This document shows positions 26,686 through 35,264 of a stretch of DNA of 36,877 nt, piece by piece. The DNA is taken from positions 1 to 36,877 of the forward strand of contig WFVA01000120.1 of assembly GCA_015491895.1 (NCBI GenBank), in the 5' to 3' direction. Numbering within the stretch: position 1 is the stretch's first letter; each line of letters begins with the position of its first letter. The stretch comes from Albidovulum sp. Lineage in GTDB: Bacteria; Pseudomonadota; Alphaproteobacteria; Rhodobacterales; Rhodobacteraceae. The position numbers and the translations under genes are program-made. Under the pieces are notes generated by a model that worked only from the letters and a program-made list of their open reading frames with translations, searched no databases and was not told the DNA's origin.

Positions 26686-28199
26686 TCGATCAGGCTCCTG
26701 CCTGTCATTTCGGGGGGCGCTTCGAGCCCCATGAGATCAAGAAGGGTCGGCGCCAGATCGCTGAGCCGCCCCTCGCGCAGCCGTGCCCCCGCAGGCCCGC
26801 CGACAAGGATCACCGGCACCGGATTGGTGGTGTGGGAGGTGTGGGGCCCGCCGGTGACGGGATCGAGCATCATCTCGCAATTGCCGTGATCGGCCGTCAC
26901 GATCATCACGCCCCCGGCCTCTTCAAGCGCTTCGAGCGCGCGGCCAAGCCCGTGATCCACCGCCTCCACCGCCTTGATCGCCGCGGGCAGATCGCCGGTA
27001 TGGCCGACCATATCGGGATTTGCGTAATTCACCACGATCAGATCATAGCCCTTGCCGATCGCCTCCACCAGATGATCGGTGACCTCGGGCGCCGACATTT
27101 CGGGCTGCAGATCGTAGGTCGCCACCTTGGGGCTTGGCGCCATGTAGCGATCCTCGCCTCTTTCGGGCTCTTCCCTGCCGCCGTTGAGGAAGAAGGTCAC
27201 ATGCGGGTATTTTTCCGTCTCGGCGAGGCGGAACTGGCGCAATCCGTGCTTCGCCACCCAGGCGCCGAGCGTGTTTTCAAGATTGCGCTTGGGGAAGACC
27301 GTGCGCATGTATTCGTTGTGCCGGTCGGAATATTCGACCATGCCGAGAAGCGCCGAAAGCTTCGGCCCTCTGCTCACATCGAAGCAATCGAAGCCGGGCT
27401 CGCCGATGGCACGCAGGATCTCTCGGGCGCGGTCGGAGCGGAAATTGAGCATGAAGAAGCCGTCCCCATCGCGCATGCCGGGGTAATCCCCGATTACCGT
27501 GGGCGTGATGAATTCATCCGTTTCGCTGCGCTCATGGGCGGCTTCAACGGCAGAGAGCGGATCCTCCGCCTTCGGCCCTTCCCCCTTCACGATCGCCCGC
27601 CACGCCTTCTCGACCCGCTCCCAGCGGTTATCGCGATCCATGGCGAAATAGCGGCCGATGACAGTGGCCACCCGCGCGCCCTCGGGGAGGCGATCGAGAA
27701 GTTCGCGCATGAAATGGGCGGCGGATTTGGGCGCCACGTCGCGCCCGTCCGTGATCGCATGGATCCAGACGGGCACCCCGGCTTCGCTGACAGCCCCTGC
27801 CGCGGCGATGATGTGATCGAGATGGCCGTGCACGCCGCCGTCGGAAACCACGCCGAAGAGATGCGCGGCCCCGCCCGCGGCCTTCACGGCGGAGATGAAA
27901 TCACGAAGGGCCTCGTTGCGAAAGAAGGAGCCATCCTCGATCGCGAGATCGATCATGCCCAGATCCATCGGCACGATGCGCCCGGCGCCGATATTCATGT
28001 GGCCGACTTCCGAATTGCCCATCTGCCCGCGCGGCAGCCCCACATCGCGCCCATGGGTGACAAGCGTCGCATTCGGGCAGCCGGCCATGAGGCGATCGAA
28101 ATGCGGGGTGTTCGCAAGCGCGGGCGCGTTCGCCTCGGTATCGGCCCGCAGGCCCCAGCCATCGAGAATGCACAGAACGACAGGTTTGCGGTTTGTCAT
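26682..28199 (-). CDS. gpmI: 2,3-bisphosphoglycerate-independent phosphoglycerate mutase
   Basis: A 505-residue manganese-dependent glycolytic enzyme interconverting 3- and 2-phosphoglycerate in the cytoplasm. It begins MTNRKPVVLCILDGWGLR, with catalytic Ser63 in GQMGNSEVGHMNIGAG, and metal-binding segments NYANPDMVGHTG and TADHGNCE toward the C-terminus. Length fits. ATG at 28199 has AAAGGG six bases upstream, and that site lies inside a 13-bp inverted repeat (28204-28257), so translation may be controlled. It is followed by the EnvC-like gene with a 4-base overlap. Confidence 0.98.
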   Translation of the reverse strand: MTNRKPVVLCILDGWGLRADTEANAPALANTPHFDRLMAGCPNATLVTHGRDVGLPRGQMGNSEVGHMNIGAGRIVPMDLGMIDLAIEDGSFFRNEALRDFISAVKAAGGAAHLFGVVSDGGVHGHLDHIIAAAGAVSEAGVPVWIHAITDGRDVAPKSAAHFMRELLDRLPEGARVATVIGRYFAMDRDNRWERVEKAWRAIVKGEGPKAEDPLSAVEAAHERSETDEFITPTVIGDYPGMRDGDGFFMLNFRSDRAREILRAIGEPGFDCFDVSRGPKLSALLGMVEYSDRHNEYMRTVFPKRNLENTLGAWVAKHGLRQFRLAETEKYPHVTFFLNGGREEPERGEDRYMAPSPKVATYDLQPEMSAPEVTDHLVEAIGKGYDLIVVNYANPDMVGHTGDLPAAIKAVEAVDHGLGRALEALEEAGGVMIVTADHGNCEMMLDPVTGGPHTSHTTNPVPVILVGGPAGARLREGRLSDLAPTLLDLMGLEAPPEMTGRSLIE

Positions 28200-28203
28200 C
28201 GGA

Positions 28204-28257
28204 TGCCCTTTTGCGGATCGCGCAGCCCGTATCTATGCCCCTGCCCGCAAAAGGGCA
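28204..28257 (-). promoter_or_regulatory. Perfect 13-bp inverted repeat masking the gpmI ribosome-binding site
   Basis: TGCCCTTTTGCGG (28204-28216) is the exact inverted copy of 28245-28257. On the minus-strand RNA, the downstream arm contains AAAGGG, the gpmI Shine-Dalgarno, 6 bases before the ATG. The upstream arm would pair with it through a 28-base loop that can add GCAG/CTGC pairs. It lies between rlmH and gpmI, with no T-tract, so a terminator is less likely than translational control. Confidence 0.6.
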
Positions 28258-28268
28258 AGCAGACGCCC

Positions 28269-28739
28269 TCAGGCGCGGTGATAGGGCGCGCCCGCCAGAA
28301 TGGAGGAAGCGCGATAGAGCTGTTCGCTCAGCATCACCCGCGCCAGCATGTGCGGCCAGACCATACTCCCGAACGAGAGCCTGAAATCGGCCCTGTCACA
28401 CAATTCGGGCAGGAGCCCGTCGGCACCACCGATGAGAAAGGCGAGATCGCCGCGCCCCTCGTCGCGCCAGCCGGCGATGCGCCCGGCAAAATCGGGCGAG
28501 GAGAGCATCTTGCCGCGTTCGTCCAATGCGCAGATCACGGCTCCCCTGGGGATCACCCGCCCAAGGAGCTCCGCTTCCTCGCGCATTCCGCCCCCCTTGC
28601 GCACCTCCACCTCATGCACCACCACCGGCCCGAGGCCGAGCGCGCGCCCGCTGCGTTCGAAACGGTGAAGGTAATCCTCGATCAATTCCCGCTCCGGGCC
28701 GCCCCTGAGGCGCCCCACGGCGCAGATGTGCAGCCGCAT
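28269..28739 (-). CDS. rlmH: 23S rRNA pseudouridine-1915 N3-methyltransferase
   Basis: A 156-residue SPOUT-class methyltransferase acting on 23S rRNA helix 69 of assembled ribosomes. The SAM-binding knot FLIGGADGL and the C-terminal SMVWPHMLARVMLSEQLYRA and final PYHR motif are diagnostic. ATG at 28739 follows the rsfS stop by 3 bases (TGAAGGATG). Next gene downstream is gpmI, 69 bases away. Confidence 0.98.
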   Translation of the reverse strand: MRLHICAVGRLRGGPERELIEDYLHRFERSGRALGLGPVVVHEVEVRKGGGMREEAELLGRVIPRGAVICALDERGKMLSSPDFAGRIAGWRDEGRGDLAFLIGGADGLLPELCDRADFRLSFGSMVWPHMLARVMLSEQLYRASSILAGAPYHRA

Positions 28740-28742
28740 CCT

Positions 28743-29138
28743 TCAGGCGGAGGCGCCAGGCGCGCCCGATTGCCACATCTTTTCGAGCTGATAGAAATCC
28801 CGCACTTCCGGGCGGAAAACATGCACGATCACATCGCCCGCATCGATCAGCACCCAATCACCCTGATCCTGCCCCTCCACCTTGCAGCGGTAGCCGAGAA
28901 GCTCCTTCAGGCGATCCACGAGCTTTTCCGATATGGCGGAAACCTGGCGCGTGGAGCGGCCCGAACAGATCACCATGTAATCGGCGATCTCCGATTTTCC
29001 GTGCAGATCGATGGTGACGGCATCTTCCGCCTTGTCACTTTCCAGGGATTTCAGAATGCGCTTCAGCAGCTTCTCGCTGGAAACATCCACTGGCGCGCCC
29101 GCTCCGGCAACGTCAGGCATGGCCTCTCGTGCGGCCAT
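28743..29138 (-). CDS. rsfS: Ribosome silencing factor
   Basis: An RsfS/Iojap protein of about 131 residues that binds the large subunit and blocks joining in stationary phase. The core is complete: DKAEDAVTIDLHGKSEIADY, VICSGRSTRQVSAI, GDWVLIDAGDVIVHVF and FYQLEKMW. The start is uncertain. ATG at 29138 has no ribosome-binding site; AAGGAGG lies 7 bases before an in-frame CTG at 29156, and another ATG at 29120 has GAGAGG close by. It is the first gene of the rsfS-rlmH-gpmI series; a good promoter lies at 29214-29242. Confidence 0.95.
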   Translation of the reverse strand: MAAREAMPDVAGAGAPVDVSSEKLLKRILKSLESDKAEDAVTIDLHGKSEIADYMVICSGRSTRQVSAISEKLVDRLKELLGYRCKVEGQDQGDWVLIDAGDVIVHVFRPEVRDFYQLEKMWQSGAPGASA

Positions 29139-29213
29139 ATCGGCTGAGTGAGACAGGGTTTTCCCTCCTTCATTGCACACCGGAAAATCACCCCGGTGCA
29201 GGCCTGAAGCGAA

Positions 29214-29242
29214 GATAGCATCGGCTCGCGGAAATCTCAATC
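29214..29242 (-). promoter_or_regulatory. Promoter for the rsfS operon
   Basis: On the minus strand TTGAGA (29242-29237) and TATCTT (29219-29214) are separated by exactly 17 bases, a good sigma-70-type match. The predicted transcript starts near 29207 and leads into rsfS, rlmH, gpmI and beyond. Confidence 0.55.
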
Positions 29243-29430
29243 AGGCAGGCGGACATCAAAATGACATTTCCTTCAGCACATCCCGGGTTCATCCATGCCC
29301 CGCTTGGTTCAGCCACGGGAGCGGGGATCATCACCCGCCCATTCCCTTCCCCCCATGATCCTGTCTCTGATCCGCCGATACCAGCGATACAGGCATACCG
29401 GATGTTTCACTCCCCTGCGAGGCATACCCT

Positions 29431-29444
29431 TGATCCCGGGATCA
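29431..29444. promoter_or_regulatory. Perfect 14-bp palindrome upstream of leuC
   Basis: TGATCCCGGGATCA is fully self-complementary and stands about 75 bases upstream of the candidate leuC -35 box. It could bind a dimeric regulator; no known operator is recognised. Confidence 0.3.
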
Positions 29445-29506
29445 TGAGCGAGCGCGGCGCGGGCAGGCATGGCCGCCCAGCGCCACAGAATAACGATCCG
29501 TTTGCC

Positions 29507-29535
29507 TTGCTCATGCGTGAAGCAGGTAGTAAATC
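29507..29535 (+). promoter_or_regulatory. Candidate leuC promoter
   Basis: TTGCTC (29507-29512) and TAAATC (29530-29535) are separated by 17 bases. Transcription would begin near 29542, giving a leader of about 140 bases before leuC. Confidence 0.35.
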
Positions 29536-29681
29536 GCTTGCATGATTCCTGTTTTCGACATGGATGACCGCGTGCGCCTGCCCTGGCGGTTCTTTGGCGC
29601 ATCCCTCACGGTGCTGGCCCGCCCGTGAGGCGCGGCCCCCTGAATCCATCCGCACAGCCTGACAATTACGGGAGAGGACCA

Positions 29682-31088
29682 ATGACCGCCCCGAAAACGC
29701 TCTATGACAAGATCTGGGATGCCCACCTCATCGAGGAATCCGAAGATGGCACCAGCCTGATCTACATCGATCGCCACCTCGTGCATGAGGTCACCAGCCC
29801 GCAGGCCTTCGAGGGGCTGCGCATGGCCGGGCGCAAGGTGCGCGCGCCCGACAAGACCATCGCCGTGCCCGATCATAACGTGCCCACCACGCCCGATCGC
29901 GAGAAGGGCATCGAAAACGAGGAAAGCCGCATCCAGGTGGAGGCGCTGGACAGGAACGCGCGCGAATTCGGCATCCACTACTATCCGGTCAATGACATCC
30001 GCCAAGGGATCGTGCATATCGTCGGCCCCGAACAGGGCTGGACGCTGCCAGGCATGACCGTCGTATGCGGCGACAGCCACACCGCCACCCACGGCGCCTT
30101 CGGAGCCCTCGCCCACGGGATCGGCACCTCGGAGGTGGAACATGTGCTCGCCACCCAGACCCTGATCCAGAAGAAATCGAAGAACATGAAGGTGGAGATC
30201 ACGGGCAGGCTCCAGCCCGGCGTTACCGCCAAGGATGTGACCCTTGCCATCATCGGCGCCACCGGCACCGCGGGCGGCACCGGCCATGTGATCGAATATT
30301 GCGGCGATGTGATCCGCGATCTTTCCATGGAAGGGCGGATGACGGTGTGCAACATGGCGATCGAGGGCGGCGCACGCGCCGGGCTGATCGCGCCCGACGA
30401 AACCACCTTCGAATACATCAAGGGCCGCCCCCATGCCCCGAAGGGCGCGCAATGGGAAGCGGCGATGGCCTGGTGGCAGACACTGTTTACCGATGAGGAT
30501 GCGGAATTCGACAAGGTGGTGACGCTGAAAGGCGAGGATATAGCGCCGGTTGTCACCTGGGGCACGAGCCCCGAGGATGTGCTGCCGATCACCGCCGAGG
30601 TGCCCGATCCCGAGAGCTTCGAGGGCGGCAAGGTGGATGCCGCGCGCCGGGCGCTTGAATACATGGGGCTGAAGCCGGGCCAGAAGCTCACCGATATCGA
30701 GATCGATACCGTATTCATCGGCTCCTGCACCAACGGGCGCATCGAGGATCTGCGCGCCGCGGCCGAGATCCTGAAGGGGAAGAAGATCAAGGAAGGCATC
30801 CGCGCCATGGTGGTGCCGGGCTCGGGGCTGGTGCGTGCCCAGGCCGAGGAAGAGGGGCTGGCGCAGATCTTCATCGATGCCGGCTTCGAATGGCGGCTCG
30901 CGGGCTGCTCCATGTGCCTTGCCATGAACCCCGATCAGCTCTCCCCCGGCGAGCGCTGCGCCGCCACCTCGAACCGCAATTTCGAGGGCCGGCAGGGGAA
31001 GGGCGGGCGCACCCATCTGATGAGCCCCGCCATGGCCGCCGCCGCAGCGATCACCGGCCGGCTCACCGATGTGCGCGAATTGATGTAA
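29682..31088 (+). CDS. leuC: 3-isopropylmalate dehydratase large subunit
   Basis: A 468-residue aconitase-family enzyme subunit that, with LeuD, isomerises 2-isopropylmalate to 3-isopropylmalate in leucine synthesis. The iron-sulfur cluster cysteines are in FIGSCTNGR (about C348) and GCSMCLAMN (about C408 and C411). [13 protein letters not shown] and VPGSG are also typical. ATG at 29682 follows GGGAGAGGA and begins [15 protein letters not shown] as in homologues; a reading frame extending upstream to 29625 was not used. leuD follows after 11 bases. Confidence 0.99.
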   Translation: MTAPKTLYDKIWDAHLIEESEDGTSLIYIDRHLVHEVTSPQAFEGLRMAGRKVRAPDKTIAVPDHNVPTTPDREKGIENEESRIQVEALDRNAREFGIHYYPVNDIRQGIVHIVGPEQGWTLPGMTVVCGDSHTATHGAFGALAHGIGTSEVEHVLATQTLIQKKSKNMKVEITGRLQPGVTAKDVTLAIIGATGTAGGTGHVIEYCGDVIRDLSMEGRMTVCNMAIEGGARAGLIAPDETTFEYIKGRPHAPKGAQWEAAMAWWQTLFTDEDAEFDKVVTLKGEDIAPVVTWGTSPEDVLPITAEVPDPESFEGGKVDAARRALEYMGLKPGQKLTDIEIDTVFIGSCTNGRIEDLRAAAEILKGKKIKEGIRAMVVPGSGLVRAQAEEEGLAQIFIDAGFEWRLAGCSMCLAMNPDQLSPGERCAATSNRNFEGRQGKGGRTHLMSPAMAAAAAITGRLTDVRELM

Positions 31089-31099
31089 GGATTGCGAAG

Positions 31100-31705
31100 A
31101 TGGAAAAATTCACCACCCTCACCGGCGTTGCCGCCCCGCTGCCGCTGATCAATGTCGATACCGACATGATCATCCCCAAGCAGTTTCTGAAAACCATCAA
31201 GCGTTCGGGGCTCGGAAAGAACCTGTTTGATGAGATGCGCTATCTTGAGGACGGCAGCGAAAACCCGGATTTCGTGCTGAACAAGCCCGCCTACCGCAAT
31301 GCCGAAATCCTGATCGCGGGCGAGAATTTCGGTTGCGGCTCCTCGCGCGAACACGCCCCCTGGGCGCTTCTGGATTTCGGCATCCGCTGCATCATCGCGC
31401 CGAGCTTTGCCGACATCTTTTACAACAACTGCTTCAAGAACGGCATCCTGCCGATCGTGCTTCCTCAGGAACAGGTTGACGAATTGATGCGCGAGGCCGA
31501 AAAGGGCGAGAATGCGCGCATGACGGTGGATCTCGAGAATCAGGAAATCACCACCTCGGAAGGCAAGACCTTCCGATTCGAGATCGATTCCTTCAAGAAG
31601 CACTGCCTGCTCGAAGGGCTGGATGATATCGCGCTCACCATGGCCAGGATCGACTCGATCGCCGAATATGAACGCAATATGGCGCAGGAAAGGCCCTGGG
31701 TCTAA
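31100..31705 (+). CDS. leuD: 3-isopropylmalate dehydratase small subunit
   Basis: A 201-residue swivel-domain subunit forming the active isomerase with LeuC. The segments [31 protein letters not shown] and [13 protein letters not shown] are diagnostic. ATG at 31100 has AAGGA 8 bases upstream and is 11 bases past the leuC stop. A strong intrinsic terminator follows at 31745, so leuC and leuD form a closed two-gene unit. Confidence 0.99.
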   Translation: MEKFTTLTGVAAPLPLINVDTDMIIPKQFLKTIKRSGLGKNLFDEMRYLEDGSENPDFVLNKPAYRNAEILIAGENFGCGSSREHAPWALLDFGIRCIIAPSFADIFYNNCFKNGILPIVLPQEQVDELMREAEKGENARMTVDLENQEITTSEGKTFRFEIDSFKKHCLLEGLDDIALTMARIDSIAEYERNMAQERPWV

Positions 31706-31744
31706 ACCATTAGCGTTACCAGAAAAACCCGGCACAAGATGTTG

Positions 31745-31772
31745 AGAGGCCCGATTTTCCGGGCCTCTTTTT
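31745..31772 (+). terminator. Intrinsic terminator after leuD
   Basis: A 9-bp perfect stem (AGAGGCCCG 31745-31753, CGGGCCTCT 31760-31768) with a 6-base loop ATTTTC is followed by a T-run to 31772. This is the clearest rho-independent terminator in the window. Confidence 0.9.
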
Positions 31773-31858
31773 ACTGAAAAATTGATGCAAAGTCGCACCA
31801 GTTTGAACACGAAAATGCCCAAATGGTCACGTCTTTATTAACTCCGAAAAAAGGGTGT

Positions 31859-31901
31859 CATAGACAGGAGGCCCCTATGGTGGATTGATTTTCTGTCTAT
31901 G
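31859..31901 (+). promoter_or_regulatory. Inverted repeat around a Shine-Dalgarno and a three-codon frame
   Basis: CATAGACAG (31859-31867) pairs perfectly with CTGTCTATG (31893-31901). The 25-base loop, together with the end of the left arm, holds AGGAGG and ATG GTG GAT TGA. It sits 34-76 bases upstream of the membrane-protein start. It may be an operator on DNA or a leader hairpin on RNA. Confidence 0.4.
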
Positions 31902-31934
31902 CAACTATAGGTTTAGTAGTGAAGGGTCGGGGCC

Positions 31935-32885
31935 ATGGGGAAAATGAAAATGGCCCATCATCAAGAGATGGGAAACATGGGTAACGATATCGACATGGAC
32001 GAACAGGAGAAAACTGTCCTGGATTGGTTTGAAGGCAAGGGAGAGAAAATCTCCCGTCTGGCCGGCGCCGTCATCCGGGCATTGCTGGTCGTTCTTCTGG
32101 TTTCCATTCCTTCCGTGCTTCTGCCCGGCGTCAGCACCGATACCGCACAGATGGTCGCGCTGATCGCGATCTTCGCGGCTGCGCTGACGATTTTCGAATA
32201 TGCCTCCACATACCCGAGCCTCGTTGAATTCCGCGATGCTCCGCCTTTCAACCGGGTGCGTTTCGTTTCCCTGTTCATCACGGTCTTCCTGCTGACGGTG
32301 ATCGTGCGCGGCACTATCGAGCCCACCACGCTCACCCGCTTCGTGACGGCCGTGGGCAGCCTCATCGGCCAGGCAATCGATTTTCCCTACAGCCCGGTGC
32401 GCCTGATCGTGCTGATGCTGCCGGAAAATACCACAGTCGAACACATGATCCTGATCCGCACCGCGGCGGGCATCAGCTATCTGATATCCCTGCTCACGCT
32501 GGCGATCTTCCTCATCCTGATCCGCATCCAGGGCTGGCCCAATTCCGGCAAGCCGTTCAATGTCTGGGTCAACATGCCGACATTCGATCCCACTGCCGGG
32601 GGGGATGTGGTGGCCCGGCTCATCAGGGATGCCCGGCTCAACATCATCCTCGGCTTCCTCCTGCCCTTCCTCATCCCGGCAACGGTAAAGGCTGCATCAA
32701 GCGTCTTCGTGCCCTTTACCCTTGACTCCCCGCAAACTCTGATCTGGACAATGTCGGCATGGGCATTTCTTCCGGCAAGCCTGTTCATGCGGGGCATGGC
32801 CATGGGCCGCGTTGCCGACATGATCAAGGAAAAGCGCCGCTTCGAAAACGGCGAATACGGGCAGGATGGCCTGCAGCCGGCCTGA
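31935..32885 (+). CDS. Multi-pass membrane protein of unknown function
   Basis: A 316-residue inner-membrane protein with about six hydrophobic segments (starting about residues 42-65, 70-88, 105-125, 175-200, 235-255 and 265-285). The N-terminal ~40 residues are hydrophilic and methionine-rich and the C-terminus is charged. I recognise no transport or enzyme motif. It is probably transcribed separately from leuCD because of the terminator between. ATG at 31935 has GAAGGG 8 bases upstream; later ATGs at 31947, 31953 and further on are possible. Genes of this type between leuD and leuB are, from memory, usual in Rhodobacteraceae. Confidence 0.85.
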   Translation: MGKMKMAHHQEMGNMGNDIDMDEQEKTVLDWFEGKGEKISRLAGAVIRALLVVLLVSIPSVLLPGVSTDTAQMVALIAIFAAALTIFEYASTYPSLVEFRDAPPFNRVRFVSLFITVFLLTVIVRGTIEPTTLTRFVTAVGSLIGQAIDFPYSPVRLIVLMLPENTTVEHMILIRTAAGISYLISLLTLAIFLILIRIQGWPNSGKPFNVWVNMPTFDPTAGGDVVARLIRDARLNIILGFLLPFLIPATVKAASSVFVPFTLDSPQTLIWTMSAWAFLPASLFMRGMAMGRVADMIKEKRRFENGEYGQDGLQPA

Positions 32886-34084
32886 GCGCGTTCCTCCTTT
32901 GGGCAGGCCTGCTCACATGGGCCTGCCTGCCAGCGATGGCCGGCAGCGAAAAACCGATCCGCATTGCCACCTTCAATACCGGGCTCTCCGCCAAGGGCCC
33001 CGGGCTCCTGCTGCGCGATATCCTGAAGGGCAAGAATCCCCGCATCCGTGAAATCGTCCGCGTGATCGCTGAAGCCTCGCCCGATGCCATCCTGCTGACG
33101 AATTTCGATTGGGATCTGGAAAACCGGGCCCTCACGGCCCTTTCGATGCGCCTCGGCGATGCCGGCATCGCCTATCCCTACCTTTTCGCCCTCAGGCCGA
33201 ATACGGGCCTGCGCAGCGGCGTGGATCTCGATGGAGACGGCCGCACCAATGGCCCGGGGGATGCCCAGGGCTTTGGCCGTTTCACGGGCGAGGGCGGCAT
33301 GGCCATCCTCTCGCGGCTGCCGATCCGGGCCGATCTGGCGGAAGATCATTCCGCTTTCCTGTGGAAGGATCTGCCCTTCGCCGAGATGCCCCGTAAAGGG
33401 GGGCGGCCCTTTCCTTCACCCGAGGCCCATGCGATCCAGCGCCTTTCCAGCACCGGGCATTGGGTCGTTCCCGTCGTCCTGCCCGAGGGGCGCCTTCTGC
33501 GCCTCATGGCCTTTCACGCCACGCCACCGGTTTTCGATGGCCCGGAGGATCTGAACGGCCTGCGCAATGCCGACGAGATCCGCTTCTGGCGGCACTATCT
33601 CGATGGCCGGATTCCCGGCGCAGGAAACGCCGGCGCCAGTGCCCCCTTCGTGATCCTGGGCGACGCCAATCTCGATCCCGCGGACGGCCCCGGACGCCAT
33701 GAGGCCATCAGGGCCCTCCTCTCCGATCCCCGCCTCTGCGATCCTGCCCCGGCAAGCGGCGAAAGCGCGGCCCTTGCAAGCCGGCAGGGGGGTGCCAACC
33801 GCGCTCACGAGGGCGATCCCCGCCTTGATACGGGCGATCTTCGCGATGATCCCGGCCCGGGCAACCTGCGGCTCGATTATCTCCTCCCCTCGGCCGATCT
33901 CGCGATCCGCGCAAGCGGGATGATCTGGCCGGATGCGGCCGTATTCCAGGATCGCTCGCGCCACGCCCTCATATGGGTGGATCTCGGTATTGGCGCAGGC
34001 AATGGAGTAAACAGCGCGCCAGGCACATCGCGCGATACATGCGCCTTCACAGGGCGGAAGCGGACAATGATCCCACAGCAATAA
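32882..34084 (+). CDS. Exported endonuclease/exonuclease/phosphatase family protein
   Basis: About 400 residues, probably periplasmic, of the EEP metal-dependent phosphoesterase fold. A hydrophobic signal peptide ends in ACLPAMAG. Then come [22 protein letters not shown], the metal-binding GDANLD (about residue 258) and, near the end, [10 protein letters not shown] and [10 protein letters not shown]. The substrate is unknown. The start is problematic: the only in-frame codon that keeps the signal peptide and a short overlap with the preceding stop is CTG at 32882 (CTGA overlap). ATG at 32936 would delete the signal peptide; ATG at 32759 would overlap the membrane-protein gene by 127 bases. 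Confidence 0.8.
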   Translation: MSAFLLWAGLLTWACLPAMAGSEKPIRIATFNTGLSAKGPGLLLRDILKGKNPRIREIVRVIAEASPDAILLTNFDWDLENRALTALSMRLGDAGIAYPYLFALRPNTGLRSGVDLDGDGRTNGPGDAQGFGRFTGEGGMAILSRLPIRADLAEDHSAFLWKDLPFAEMPRKGGRPFPSPEAHAIQRLSSTGHWVVPVVLPEGRLLRLMAFHATPPVFDGPEDLNGLRNADEIRFWRHYLDGRIPGAGNAGASAPFVILGDANLDPADGPGRHEAIRALLSDPRLCDPAPASGESAALASRQGGANRAHEGDPRLDTGDLRDDPGPGNLRLDYLLPSADLAIRASGMIWPDAAVFQDRSRHALIWVDLGIGAGNGVNSAPGTSRDTCAFTGRKRTMIPQQ

Positions 34085-34157
34085 TCCCGTAGCTGCGCTT
34101 GACCCTCTCCCGCGAGGCGGCTACCCCATGCCCGACAGATCAAACCCGGAGAAACCC

Positions 34158-35264
34158 ATGGCAAACCCTTCGCTCCTCATCCTTCCCGGCGATGGCATCG
34201 GCCCCGAGATCATGGCCGAAGTACACAAGATCATCGAATGGTTCGGCGCAAAACGCGGCCTTCACTTCGATGTCAGCGAAGATCTTGTGGGGGGGGCGGC
34301 CTATGATGCCCATGGCGTGCCGCTCACCGATGAAACCATGGCGAAGGCGCAGGAAGTGGATGCCGTGCTTCTCGGCGCCGTGGGCGGCCCGGCCTATGAC
34401 GACCTCGATTTCTCGGTCAAGCCCGAGCGGGGGCTTTTGCGCCTGCGCAAGGAGATGGATCTCTTCGCCAATCTGCGCCCGGCGCAGTGCTTCGACGCGC
34501 TGGCCGGTTTCTCGACCCTGAAGCCCGAGGTGATTTCGGGCCTCGACATCATGATCGTGCGCGAGCTGACATCCGGCAGCTATTTCGGAGAGCCGCGCGG
34601 CATCTTCGAGGAAAACGGCGAGCGGGTGGGCATCAACACCCAGCGCTATACCGAGGGCGAGATCGATCGGGTCGCCCGCGCCGCCTTCGATCTCGCGCGC
34701 AAGCGGGATCGGCGCGTGTGCTCCATGGAAAAGGCCAATGTGATGGAGAGCGGGATCCTGTGGCGCGAGGTGGTGCAGGCGGTGCGCGATGCCGATTATC
34801 CCGATATCGAGCTTTCGCACATGTATGCCGATGCCGGCGCGATGCAGCTCGTGCGCGATCCGAAGCAATTCGATGTGATCGTGACCGACAACCTCTTCGG
34901 CGATCTCCTTTCCGATGTTGCGGCCATGCTCACCGGATCGCTCGGGATGCTGCCCTCGGCAAGCCTCGGCGTGCCGATGGAAAACGGCCGGCCCAAGGCG
35001 CTTTACGAGCCTGTCCATGGCTCCGCACCCGATATCGCCGGCCAGGGCAAGGCCAACCCCTGCGCCTGCATCCTGAGTTTCGCCATGGCGCTGCGCTATT
35101 CCTTCGATCAGGGGGAAGAAGCGGATCGGCTGGAATCGGCGGTGGAAAACGTGCTCTCCAAGGGGCTGCGCACGCCCGATCTGATGCAGAAGGAGGGATC
35201 AACCCCGGCCACCACATCAGAGATGGGCGATGCCGTCATCGCGGAGCTGGAGGCCAGCCTGTAG
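34158..35264 (+). CDS. leuB: 3-isopropylmalate dehydrogenase
   Basis: A 368-residue NAD-dependent oxidative decarboxylase producing 2-ketoisocaproate in leucine synthesis. The N-terminus [43 protein letters not shown] and the NAD-binding [18 protein letters not shown] are all diagnostic. ATG at 34158 follows CGGAGAAA; an in-frame ATG at 34128 was rejected. It is separated from leuCD by two unrelated genes but keeps orientation. Its 3' end overlaps the convergent Na/Pi-transporter remnant by about 29 bases. Confidence 0.99.
   Translation: MANPSLLILPGDGIGPEIMAEVHKIIEWFGAKRGLHFDVSEDLVGGAAYDAHGVPLTDETMAKAQEVDAVLLGAVGGPAYDDLDFSVKPERGLLRLRKEMDLFANLRPAQCFDALAGFSTLKPEVISGLDIMIVRELTSGSYFGEPRGIFEENGERVGINTQRYTEGEIDRVARAAFDLARKRDRRVCSMEKANVMESGILWREVVQAVRDADYPDIELSHMYADAGAMQLVRDPKQFDVIVTDNLFGDLLSDVAAMLTGSLGMLPSASLGVPMENGRPKALYEPVHGSAPDIAGQGKANPCACILSFAMALRYSFDQGEEADRLESAVENVLSKGLRTPDLMQKEGSTPATTSEMGDAVIAELEASL

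Larger units (their letters stand above)
29139..29681. other. 540-base divergent intergenic region between rsfS and leuC
   Basis: It contains the rsfS promoter (29214-29242, minus strand), a small hairpin in the rsfS leader (ACCGG/CCGGT around 29181-29199), a perfect 14-bp palindrome (29431-29444), a candidate leuC promoter (29507-29535) and a 28-codon frame beginning at 29542. I found no run of leucine codons or paired attenuator stems. No larger gene is supported. Confidence 0.6.

Noticed and set aside
26619-29147. An 842-codon plus-strand open frame opposite gpmI, rlmH and rsfS
   Set aside because: Same shadow character, antisense to three diagnostic genes, with no family resemblance.
29542-29681. 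Leucine attenuator before leuC
   Set aside because: No run of leucine codons and no competing terminator/antiterminator stems with a T-tract.
32866-33051. ATG at 32866 as the start of the EEP gene
   Set aside because: It is in a different frame and ends at 33051; using it would require a frameshift.
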